Positions 7,294 to 13,953 of a DNA stretch of 16,059 nt are shown here, piece after piece. A program made the translations under genes and the position numbers. This DNA is from Oscillospiraceae bacterium (lineage in GTDB: Bacteria; Bacillota; Clostridia; Saccharofermentanales; Saccharofermentanaceae), in assembly GCA_902803695.1 (NCBI GenBank), contig CADCQX010000394.1:1-16059 (forward strand). The letters are read 5' to 3'. Positions within the stretch are counted from its first letter, which is position 1. Every line of letters begins with the position of its first letter. The notes below the pieces were generated by a model. It ran no database searches, was not told the origin of the DNA, and saw only the letters and a list, made by a program, of their open reading frames with translations.

Positions 7294-8655
7294 ATGGAAA
7301 ACATTAAAAGAGTTTTAGAACTGGGAAAACTGTCTCTCACATCATCCGAAGAGAAAGAACTGGAAGCATCTCTCGAGCAGATGCTGTTCTTTGTCGAGAC
7401 GATAAAGGACTTCAGAAGCGGAGGTCAGATCGACCTGCGCAGTGCTTCTGCTGTTTCCCGGAATGTATTCTTTTACGAGCCTTCCATGAGCTTTGATAAA
7501 GACATCTTCAACGCATTCATTGGTATATACGAATCAGCCCCGGACTCTGTTTCCGTCAAGGACAACATTCTCGTAAAAGGCCTTCCCTGCACGGCAGGTT
7601 CTTTTATGCTCGAAAACCATATCGCCTCATACGACGCTGACGCCATCATCCGCCTGAAGGCCGCGGGACTTAAGATCTGCGGCAAGACCAACATGGATGA
7701 ATTCGCCATGGGCGGCGCATCTCTTACATCTTTTACGGGCCCCGTCAAAAACCCGTATAACAGCGAACTTATCGCGGGAGGTTCATCGGGCGGTGCCGCA
7801 GTATCAGTCGCTTCAGGCCTTTGCCGCTACGCGCTGGGTTCGGATACCGGCGGATCTTTGAGGCAGCCCTGCGCATTCATGGGACTTACGGGTCTTAAGC
7901 CTACCTACAATAACGTGTCGCGCCACGGACTTATCGCCTATGCGTCGTCTTTCGACCAGATCGGACCGGTATGCCGTAACGCCCGCGATGCCAAATACAT
8001 TTTCGATATCATATCGGAGGGAAGATATAAGGCCGCTCCTGCGGATCACTTAAGACTTCTCATTCCGGATAACCTTATAGCCATGTCGGATGACGCGGAT
8101 AAGATCATGGATTCATTGGGCCTTTACGGCGCCTCCGAGATCTGTCATTTCGACATGCCATATATTGATGTACTCCTTTCTTGCTACTACATAATCGCCT
8201 GCGCCGAGGCTTCTTCAAATCTCGGCCGTTACGACGGCGACAGGTATAAAGAGAGGAGCGAAGGCTTCGGATTCGAGGTCAAAAAGAGGATCAGCCTCGG
8301 CAACTTCGTCCTCTCCAAAGGCTTTTACGACGAATACTATATGCGGGCCAAGCGCGCCGCTTCGGAGATAACTTCGCTTATCAACGGCATTCTTACACCG
8401 GGCTCAGTTATCCTCATGCCTGTAACTTACGGCGCTGCTCCTAAGGTCTCCGACTACGACAAAGATCCGCTGCGCAAATACTCGGATGACGTGTTCACGG
8501 TGCTTTCAAACATCACGGGACTTCCTTCCGTAACCTTTCCGATAGGTATTCGCCCTGACGGTTCGCCTATAGGCATCCAGCTCATGGGTGAAGCGGGCTC
8601 AGAAGAACTGCTCCTTAAGACTGCCATGACGGCGCGGGGTGAATCCTATGTATGA
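7294..8655 (+). CDS. gatCA: GatC-GatA fusion: Asp/Glu-tRNA amidotransferase subunit C fused to A
   Basis: Residues 1-60 resemble GatC: MENIKRVLELGKLSLTSSEE, an amphipathic helix (EASLEQMLFFVETIKDF) and the tail ending SRNVFF. From about residue 73 the protein is GatA, the amidase subunit that frees ammonia from glutamine. The amidase triad is complete: K89 (SVKDN), cis-Ser S164 (AGGSSGG) and nucleophile S188 (SDTGGSLRQP), with the 75- and 24-residue spacings I recall for S. aureus GatA. NMDEFAMGG, LKPTYNNVSRHGLIAYASS and GRYDGDRYK also match. At 453 aa the fusion is shorter than GatA alone (about 485): the first roughly 60 GatA residues, part of the mid-region and the C-terminal helix are cut down. 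An in-frame TGA lies 6 nt before the ATG, so this is the only start that keeps GatC, yet no Shine-Dalgarno is visible. gatB overlaps the end. Confidence 0.9.
   Translation: MENIKRVLELGKLSLTSSEEKELEASLEQMLFFVETIKDFRSGGQIDLRSASAVSRNVFFYEPSMSFDKDIFNAFIGIYESAPDSVSVKDNILVKGLPCTAGSFMLENHIASYDADAIIRLKAAGLKICGKTNMDEFAMGGASLTSFTGPVKNPYNSELIAGGSSGGAAVSVASGLCRYALGSDTGGSLRQPCAFMGLTGLKPTYNNVSRHGLIAYASSFDQIGPVCRNARDAKYIFDIISEGRYKAAPADHLRLLIPDNLIAMSDDADKIMDSLGLYGASEICHFDMPYIDVLLSCYYIIACAEASSNLGRYDGDRYKERSEGFGFEVKKRISLGNFVLSKGFYDEYYMRAKRAASEITSLINGILTPGSVILMPVTYGAAPKVSDYDKDPLRKYSDDVFTVLSNITGLPSVTFPIGIRPDGSPIGIQLMGEAGSEELLLKTAMTARGESYV
8636..8642 (+). promoter_or_regulatory. Ribosome binding site deciding the gatB start
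   Basis: GGGGTGA lies inside the end of gatCA, 5 nt before the ATG at 8648. It makes that ATG a better start than the in-frame GTG at 8639, which overlaps the site itself. Confidence 0.7.
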
Positions 8656-10051
8656 GACCGTGATCGGACTTGAAGTCCATGTCGAGCTTAAGACTGAAGG
8701 CAAGCTCTTCTGTAAATGCCAAAACCGCTTCGGCGATCCTCTGAACACTAACTGCTGCGAGATCTGTACGGGCCTTCCGGGCGCGATCCCCGTGTTTAAC
8801 GAGGAGTGCCTGATCCCTGCGGTAAAAACGGGACTTATCCTCAACTGCGAGATCTCAGAAAAGACCCGCTTCGACCGTAAGAACTATTTCTACCCGGATC
8901 TTCCGAAGGGCTATCAGATATCCCAACTCTACGAACCCTTCGCCATTAACGGTCATATCGACCTCCCGGTATCAGGCAAGACCATAAGGATCAGGGAAGT
9001 CCACATGGAAGATGATGCCGCCAAGCTCATGTACGAGAACGGCAGGACCGTGGTCGACTACAACCGCTGCGGCGTTCCGCTGGTGGAGATCGTTACCATG
9101 CCTGATTTCAGGACAGCCGAAGAGGTTACCGAGTTCATGGAGATCCTCCGTAAGGACCTCCGCGCCGCAGGTGTCACCGACGGCAGGCTCGAGCAGGGCT
9201 CCATGAGGGCCGATATCAATCTGTCCGTCCGGAAAGAAGGGGAGAGCCTCGGCACCAGGACCGAGACCAAGAACATGGCTTCCTTTAAGGCCATCGCCAA
9301 AGCCATAGAGGAAGAGTCGAAGCGTCAGATCCTTCTTCTCGAAAAAGGCGGCAGGATTTCCCAGCAGACCATGCGTTTTGACGAGGAGACCTCAAGGATC
9401 GAAGTGATGAGGACCAAGGAAAACAGCGACGACTACAAGTATTTCCCGGATCCCGACCTTCCGTACATAACCATCAGCGAAGAGTTTTCGAGAAAGATAA
9501 GGGACATGATCCCGGAACTGCCGTCCCGGAAGGAGAAGCGATTCATGGAGGACTTCGGCTTAAGGGATGAGGATTCCAGGGTCATCTGCCGAAGTGACGA
9601 TGTGGCGGATGTTTTCGAGAAGGCGGCAAAGATATCGGGACTTAATGACGTGGTCGCGAGCCTTCTTCTGACACATATCGCAGCTTCGGAAGAATTACCG
9701 ACGCCTGAGGCTCTGTCTAAAACGGCGGTGCTCCTTCATAGCGGAAAGATCAGCGCGGGCATGGCAAGGACGCTTCTTTCAGATGTGGCGGTATCAGGCG
9801 AAGATCCTGACGAATACGTTGAAAATAGGGGCTTTGTAAGGATCACCGACGACGGGCTTATCGCGGATGCGGTGGATAAGGTCCTCTCTGACAGCGGTAA
9901 CGCCAAGGCGGTGAGCGACTTTAAGTCGGGCAAGGACAAGGTACTGGGCTTCCTGGTCGGCAAGGTCATGCGCGAACTCAAGGGCAAGGGCGATGCGGAG
10001 AAAGTAAGAAGCATACTTTTAAATAAACTAGTTGGAGATATTGACGGATGA
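8648..10051 (+). CDS. gatB: Aspartyl/glutamyl-tRNA amidotransferase subunit B
   Basis: GatB binds mischarged Glu-tRNAGln or Asp-tRNAAsn, activates the acyl group with ATP and accepts ammonia from GatA. From the ATG at 8648 it is 467 aa, against about 475 for the family, and begins MYETVIGLEVHVEL as GatB usually does. A GTG at 8639 would add three residues but has no free ribosome site. Conserved parts are Cys22-x-Cys24 and Cys37-x-x-Cys40 (zinc-type cysteines seen in many GatBs), HMEDDAAKL, VDYNRCGVPLVEIV, DINLSVR, TKNMASFKAI and SDDYKYFPDPDLP. The C-terminal part (from about 320) is the helical GatB/YqeY tRNA-binding tail. It overlaps gatCA by 8 bp and is probably translationally coupled. 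No separate gatC exists in the window, in line with the upstream fusion. Confidence 0.96.
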   Translation: MYETVIGLEVHVELKTEGKLFCKCQNRFGDPLNTNCCEICTGLPGAIPVFNEECLIPAVKTGLILNCEISEKTRFDRKNYFYPDLPKGYQISQLYEPFAINGHIDLPVSGKTIRIREVHMEDDAAKLMYENGRTVVDYNRCGVPLVEIVTMPDFRTAEEVTEFMEILRKDLRAAGVTDGRLEQGSMRADINLSVRKEGESLGTRTETKNMASFKAIAKAIEEESKRQILLLEKGGRISQQTMRFDEETSRIEVMRTKENSDDYKYFPDPDLPYITISEEFSRKIRDMIPELPSRKEKRFMEDFGLRDEDSRVICRSDDVADVFEKAAKISGLNDVVASLLLTHIAASEELPTPEALSKTAVLLHSGKISAGMARTLLSDVAVSGEDPDEYVENRGFVRITDDGLIADAVDKVLSDSGNAKAVSDFKSGKDKVLGFLVGKVMRELKGKGDAEKVRSILLNKLVGDIDG

Positions 10052-10059
10052 TGTATAAT
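10032..10059 (+). promoter_or_regulatory. Candidate promoter of the CNNM/CorC gene
   Basis: TTGGAG (10032-10037), a 16-nt spacer and perfect TATAAT (10054-10059) overlap the end of gatB, about 70 nt before the GTG start at 10130. The -35 is weak. No terminator separates gatB from the next gene, so read-through is also possible. Confidence 0.45.
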
Positions 10060-10129
10060 AGGTAATTATCTATAAAGACTTATTACAAATAGTTGTGTTT
10101 CTTTTATTAGGAAAGGATAGGAGACTAAA

Positions 10130-11482
10130 GTGCCTGACGGCGTGTTAAAGATCATATTGGATCTTCTGGTCGTATTTATTTTTATATTGATCAATGCCTT
10201 CTTCGCAGGAACGGAGATGGCGGTTATTTCGCTTAATGATGCTAAGATGCACAAGATGGCCGAGGACGGTAACAGACGTGCTAGAAGGATAATCAAATTC
10301 ATAGACAATCCGGGAACTTTTTTGGCAACGATCCAGGTAGGTGTAACCCTCGCAGGATTCCTGTCATCTGCTTTTGCTGCCAATAATTTCTCGTCCCTTA
10401 TCGCGGGCGCCATCGATCCGAAGGGCGTTCATTCGTGGATCCAGCCGCTGGCTACGGTCCTTATCACAGTTGTACTTTCATACTTCTCTCTTGTTCTGGG
10501 TGAGCTCGTTCCGAAAAGGATCGCGCAGAAGTATCCTGAGAAGTGGTCATTCGCGGCTGCCGGCGCAGTCCGTGCATTCGGAATACTCGCTACTCCTTTT
10601 GTTAAGTTTCTTACGGCTTCCACCAACGCCATCCTCAAGCTTTTGAGGATCGACCCTAAGGGCAGGGACAAGGAAGTTACGGAAGAAGAGATCAGGATGA
10701 TGGTCGACGTTGCTTCCGAATCCGATTCCATCGAGGACAGTGAGAAAGAGATGATCGAGAAGGTCTTCGAGTTCAACGACAAGGAAGTCTCCGAGATCAT
10801 GACCCACAGAAAGAAGATCATCTCCCTCGACGAGGATTCCACCTACGACGAGGTCATCAAGATCGCGAGAAACGAGAAGTACACGAGGATCCCTGTCTAT
10901 CACGACACGATAGACGACATCGTGGGCATTCTTCACATAAAGGACCTTCTCGGTATGTCCGAAAACGATATCAAGAACTTCAAGCTTTCCAAATACACCC
11001 GTGAGCCTTTGTTCGTGCACGAGACCAAAAAGATCTCTGCCCTCTTCAATGAGATGAAGACCTGCGGAATGCAGATGGCAGTCATCGTTGACGAGTACGG
11101 CGGAACAATGGGTATCGCCACCATCGAGGATATGGTCGAGGAGATCGTCGGTAACATCTCCGACGAGTTCGACGAGGAAGAGCAGGAATGCATCAAGCTT
11201 TCCAACGGAGACCTTATCGTAGCAGGTGACATGACTCTGTCCGACCTCGAAAACGAGATCGACATCGAGCTTACGGATGACGAATACGACACCATCGCAG
11301 GACTTGTCATCCAGCTCCTGGACAGGATCCCGGAAGAAAGGGAAAAGCCTACAGTAAGTTATAAGAACCTGGACATCAAGGTCCTTCAGGTTCAGGAGCG
11401 TACCATCTCCAAGGTTCTTATCCATATAAATCCTATCGTGGAGGATGAAGAAGAACAGGAAGATGACGAGAAAGAAGAATGA
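10130..11482 (+). CDS. CNNM/CBS/CorC-type membrane transporter (HlyC/CorC family)
   Basis: This 450-aa protein has the standard order: CNNM (DUF21) transmembrane domain (about 5-175, with FFAGTEMAVISLNDAKM, GVTLAGFLSSAF and GELVPKRIA), a CBS pair (about 215-275 and 285-340) and a CorC_HlyC domain (about 355-435). The signature VDEYGGTMGIATIEDMVEEI is present. Relatives such as B. subtilis MpfA act in Mg2+ efflux or Mg2+/Co2+ resistance; the older name hemolysin C is not a functional claim. The start is GTG with AGGAG 6 nt upstream. The very acidic C-terminus (EDEEEQEDDEKEE) lies partly where the next gene's start overlaps. The transported ion is inferred from family only. Confidence 0.92.
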   Translation: MPDGVLKIILDLLVVFIFILINAFFAGTEMAVISLNDAKMHKMAEDGNRRARRIIKFIDNPGTFLATIQVGVTLAGFLSSAFAANNFSSLIAGAIDPKGVHSWIQPLATVLITVVLSYFSLVLGELVPKRIAQKYPEKWSFAAAGAVRAFGILATPFVKFLTASTNAILKLLRIDPKGRDKEVTEEEIRMMVDVASESDSIEDSEKEMIEKVFEFNDKEVSEIMTHRKKIISLDEDSTYDEVIKIARNEKYTRIPVYHDTIDDIVGILHIKDLLGMSENDIKNFKLSKYTREPLFVHETKKISALFNEMKTCGMQMAVIVDEYGGTMGIATIEDMVEEIVGNISDEFDEEEQECIKLSNGDLIVAGDMTLSDLENEIDIELTDDEYDTIAGLVIQLLDRIPEEREKPTVSYKNLDIKVLQVQERTISKVLIHINPIVEDEEEQEDDEKEE

Positions 11483-12140
11483 GAAACTTAAGTACAAATG
11501 CGTACTTTACGATTTTGACGGCACGCTTGCTGATTCCGTACCGCTCATAATCCTGAATCAGCAGATGGCCTACGAAGAGGTCATGGGCCATTGTCCGAGG
11601 ACCGAAGAAGATCTTCGAAGCTATATCGGGCTTCCTCTGGTGGATACATTCGCCATGCACGACAAGGAAACAGCCCAAAAGCTCCTTGATTCCTACCTTA
11701 GGATCAACATCGAACTTCTCAACAAGGACATGATCCCGCTTTTCGACGGCGTCGAGGAAGAACTCCTTAAGCTCAAGAATATGGGCGTCATGCAGGGGAT
11801 AATGAGTGCCAAGAGGCGCACGTCCCTTGATATAACACTGAACCTCAAGGGTTATTCGGACTTTTTCGATCTTCTCGTAACAAAAGAAGACACCGAAAAG
11901 CACAAACCCGATCCCGAGCCTTATCTGTACTGCGCGAAAAAGCTCGGCATCAAGCCTTCGGAGATGATCTACGTGGGCGACGCGAAGGGAGACATCCTGG
12001 GAGCGCAGAACGCGGGCGTCGATTCGGTCTTCGTCGAATGGAGCCGGATGCCCAAAGAAGGAATACTGGAACTTAAGCCTACCTATGTAATAAAGGAAAT
12101 GAAAGAGCTTTCTTGCATTATTTCCGGCAGCGAATTATAA
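11445..12140 (+). CDS. HAD-superfamily phosphatase (Gph/PpaX-like)
   Basis: A soluble hydrolase of subfamily IA. The motifs are complete: YDFDGTLADS (nucleophile D23, acid D25), motif II serine (MSAKRR, S121), KHKPDP (K154) and VGDAKGD (D179, D183). A helical cap lies between motifs I and II. The family includes phosphoglycolate phosphatase and the pyrophosphatase PpaX; the substrate cannot be read from sequence. The start is uncertain: ATG 11445 gives 231 aa with GGAGG touching the ATG, and ATG 11463 gives 225 aa with AGGAAG touching it. Neither has normal spacing. Both overlap the CorC-type gene (38 or 20 bp), which suggests coupling to its translation. The -10 box of a promoter for the next gene overlaps the stop codon. 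Confidence 0.88.
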   Translation: MKKNRKMTRKKNEKLKYKCVLYDFDGTLADSVPLIILNQQMAYEEVMGHCPRTEEDLRSYIGLPLVDTFAMHDKETAQKLLDSYLRINIELLNKDMIPLFDGVEEELLKLKNMGVMQGIMSAKRRTSLDITLNLKGYSDFFDLLVTKEDTEKHKPDPEPYLYCAKKLGIKPSEMIYVGDAKGDILGAQNAGVDSVFVEWSRMPKEGILELKPTYVIKEMKELSCIISGSEL

Positions 12141-12141
12141 T
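12113..12141 (+). promoter_or_regulatory. Candidate promoter of the anchored foldase-like gene
   Basis: TTGCAT (12113-12118), a 17-nt spacer and perfect TATAAT (12136-12141) sit at the end of the HAD gene, 51 nt before the ATG at 12193. Spacing is ideal and the -35 is partial. A dedicated promoter fits the codon bias of the downstream gene. Confidence 0.5.
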
Positions 12142-12192
12142 GGTTAGTGCTTTTTTGCAAAGAATACGTTTTGGAAAAGGATGGTTTGACAT

Positions 12193-13698
12193 ATGGCAAA
12201 CTCTAAGAAAGTGAGCAAAGGCCTTAACTCAAAGACTAAGAGCAAGGTAATTCTGGGTGTTTGTATAGCACTTCTTATTTTGATCGTCGGAGGCTATTTT
12301 GTTTACTACACAGGTCTTCCTGCAAGAATTATTCCTGCTGTTAAGATCGTTGAAACAGTAGACGGTAAGGAAAAGACAATAGGCAAGATCTATACACCTG
12401 AGTTGACCTATTATAAGAATCAGATCCTTTCCATGTATGCAATGTACGGTATGGACAGCGACACTTACCTCCAGGCTGTTAACGAAGCAACAGGTAAGAC
12501 AAACAACCAGCTCATGCTCGACTCCGCAGCTGAGCAGATCGTCAGCATCCGTTACGTATGTGATATGGCTAAGAAGGACCCGAACTTCGTTTCCGGTGCC
12601 AACAGATATGCTGAGTACGAGCTCTACATGGCTGAGCTCCGTGCCAGCAACAATAACTTCCCTACAGTAGGTCAGTTCCTTGCTGCTCAGTACGGTTCAG
12701 GTATGACACCTTCCATCTACGTTAACATCATGAAGGATCAGGCTATGGCTCAGGAGTACCAGGAGTACTTGAAGCAGACAGCTTTCATCCCATCTGATGA
12801 GGAGATCCAGGCTATCTACGACGAGAACCCTGACATGTACATGCACTTGGACTACAACTGGTTCTATTTCAGTAAGGAAGCTTACGCTGACCACGTTGCA
12901 GCTGCAGAGGCAGTTAAGGCTGCTGCAGGTGACTCCGTTACATTTAACTCCGCAGTATTGGAGCAGATGGGTGATGATGTTGCTTCCTCCACAGGATTCA
13001 GCGTTCAGGACAACTCAACATATGTTGAGGGTGTTACAAAGGCTGAGATGACAAGCAATGCATTCCCGGAGGAGATGAACCAGTATCTCCTTAATGCTGA
13101 TAACCAGGGTAAGGCAGAAGTCTTCACAACAGAGAACGGTAGCTACGTTGTACTTCCTATCAGAGTTTACCAGGCTACAGACCTCGTTTACTCCTACAGA
13201 AAGATCGTTCTCAACAACGTTGATGTAGGATCCAACGATACAGACTTCGAGCAGGACGAACTCCTCAAGGGTATCGAGAAGACAGAGAAGAAGGCTAATG
13301 ACCTTATCGCTACTATCACTGATGAAGAGTCCTTCATCAAGGCAGTTAAGGAGAACACAGAGAGCTACGACGATATCGCTACATCAGGATATGTAAACGG
13401 CGTTCTCACAGCTCAGTTTACATCTGACACAGTTTCCGAGAACGACAAGAAGCTTGGTGAGTGGCTCCTCGATCCTAACAGAAAGCACGGTGACATGATC
13501 GCCATCAAGTCTTACAGTAACAGAATGGTTTACATCTACTTCTTCGACGAGGCTTGCGAGTCCTGGAAGAACGAGATCAGAAATCAGATCATCGCCGAGA
13601 AGGCCAGCCAGTGGTCCGTTACTGATGCATCCACATCATCCTGGGTACCACAGATCAACTATGACGTAGCAGACAAGCTCGCTTACTACGCTTCATAA
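12193..13698 (+). CDS. Membrane-anchored SurA/PpiC-like foldase homologue
   Basis: The 501-aa protein has a Lys-rich N-terminus and one membrane segment (about 18-40) with no lipobox, so it is probably an anchored extracellular protein. Residues 125-215 look like the helical SurA-N arm of parvulin foldases, including the linker IPSDEEIQAIYDENPDMY. Two weakly similar blocks follow (about 217-328 and 329-465). Each starts with a Tyr/Phe-rich strand (YNWFYFSKE, YSYRKIVL) and ends with a strand like EVFTTENGSYVVLPIRVYQ or GDMIAIKSYSNRMVYIYFF, as in divergent parvulin domains. Activity as an isomerase is doubtful; a chaperone role is possible. Codon use is strongly biased: Thr almost always ACA, Ala GCT or GCA, Arg CGT or AGA, like the EF-G gene and rpoB. 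AAAAGG is 12 nt before the ATG, rather far. A terminator follows. Confidence 0.7.
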   Translation: MANSKKVSKGLNSKTKSKVILGVCIALLILIVGGYFVYYTGLPARIIPAVKIVETVDGKEKTIGKIYTPELTYYKNQILSMYAMYGMDSDTYLQAVNEATGKTNNQLMLDSAAEQIVSIRYVCDMAKKDPNFVSGANRYAEYELYMAELRASNNNFPTVGQFLAAQYGSGMTPSIYVNIMKDQAMAQEYQEYLKQTAFIPSDEEIQAIYDENPDMYMHLDYNWFYFSKEAYADHVAAAEAVKAAAGDSVTFNSAVLEQMGDDVASSTGFSVQDNSTYVEGVTKAEMTSNAFPEEMNQYLLNADNQGKAEVFTTENGSYVVLPIRVYQATDLVYSYRKIVLNNVDVGSNDTDFEQDELLKGIEKTEKKANDLIATITDEESFIKAVKENTESYDDIATSGYVNGVLTAQFTSDTVSENDKKLGEWLLDPNRKHGDMIAIKSYSNRMVYIYFFDEACESWKNEIRNQIIAEKASQWSVTDASTSSWVPQINYDVADKLAYYAS

Positions 13699-13725
13699 GA
13701 TCTTTTTCGAAAAAGAATACAAAAC

Positions 13726-13772
13726 GCCTCCGCAGAGCAAAGAAAAAACTTTTGCCCCGGAGGCATTTTTTT
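13726..13772 (+). terminator. Intrinsic terminator after the foldase-like gene
   Basis: GCCTCCG (13726-13732) pairs with CGGAGGC (13758-13764), an inner GCAAA/TTTGC stem extends the hairpin, and seven T follow at 13766-13772. The U-run ends one base before the rpoB -35 box. A separate 16-base palindrome at 13701-13716 (TCTTTTTCGAAAAAGA) lies between the stop codon and this hairpin. Confidence 0.88.
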
Positions 13773-13773
13773 G

Positions 13774-13802
13774 TTGACATATATTGACCTCACGAGTATA
13801 AT
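13774..13802 (+). promoter_or_regulatory. Consensus sigma-A promoter of rpoB
   Basis: TTGACA (13774-13779), exactly 17 nt and TATAAT (13797-13802) form a perfect vegetative promoter. Transcription should begin near 13809. It lies directly behind the terminator, so rpoB has its own strong start. Confidence 0.9.
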
Positions 13803-13808
13803 TTTTTA

Positions 13809-13953
13809 ATGCGTCATATTGTAATAGGGGAACTATGCCCTTTTTACTTGACGAAACCGATTTTTTGTGCTATCGCACGCGTTTTCGGTTAATAGCGAAG
13901 GCCGCTAAGAGACCTTTGTCTCTGAAGCTTAATACTCGAGAGGTGATGTGTTA
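13809..13953 (+). promoter_or_regulatory. Structured 5' leader of rpoB
   Basis: The roughly 145-nt untranslated leader holds four inverted repeats. (1) AGGG/CCCT (13826-13829 with 13838-13841), followed by T's to 13845. (2) AACCGA (13855-13860) with TCGGTT (13885-13890), enclosing GTGC-TATC-GCAC (13867-13878). (3) TAGCG/CGCTA (13893-13907). (4) AGAGAC-CTTT-GTCTCT (13908-13923), directly abutting the third. The ribosome site AGGTGAT (13941-13947) comes 18 nt after the last stem. I recognise no known riboswitch or ribosomal-protein leader. Control of rpoB by attenuation, RNA processing or a bound protein is an inference. Confidence 0.5.

Noticed and set aside
10547..11497. 316-codon open frame on the minus strand
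   Set aside because: It is antisense to the CNNM/CorC-type gene, with low-complexity Asp/Val/Leu composition and no recognisable motif. The plus-strand frame is clearly the gene.
12181..12189. Mini-ORF ATG GTT TGA between the AAAAGG site and the ATG at 12193
   Set aside because: The AAAAGG touches this ATG with no spacing, so initiation there is unlikely and a three-codon frame is expected by chance.
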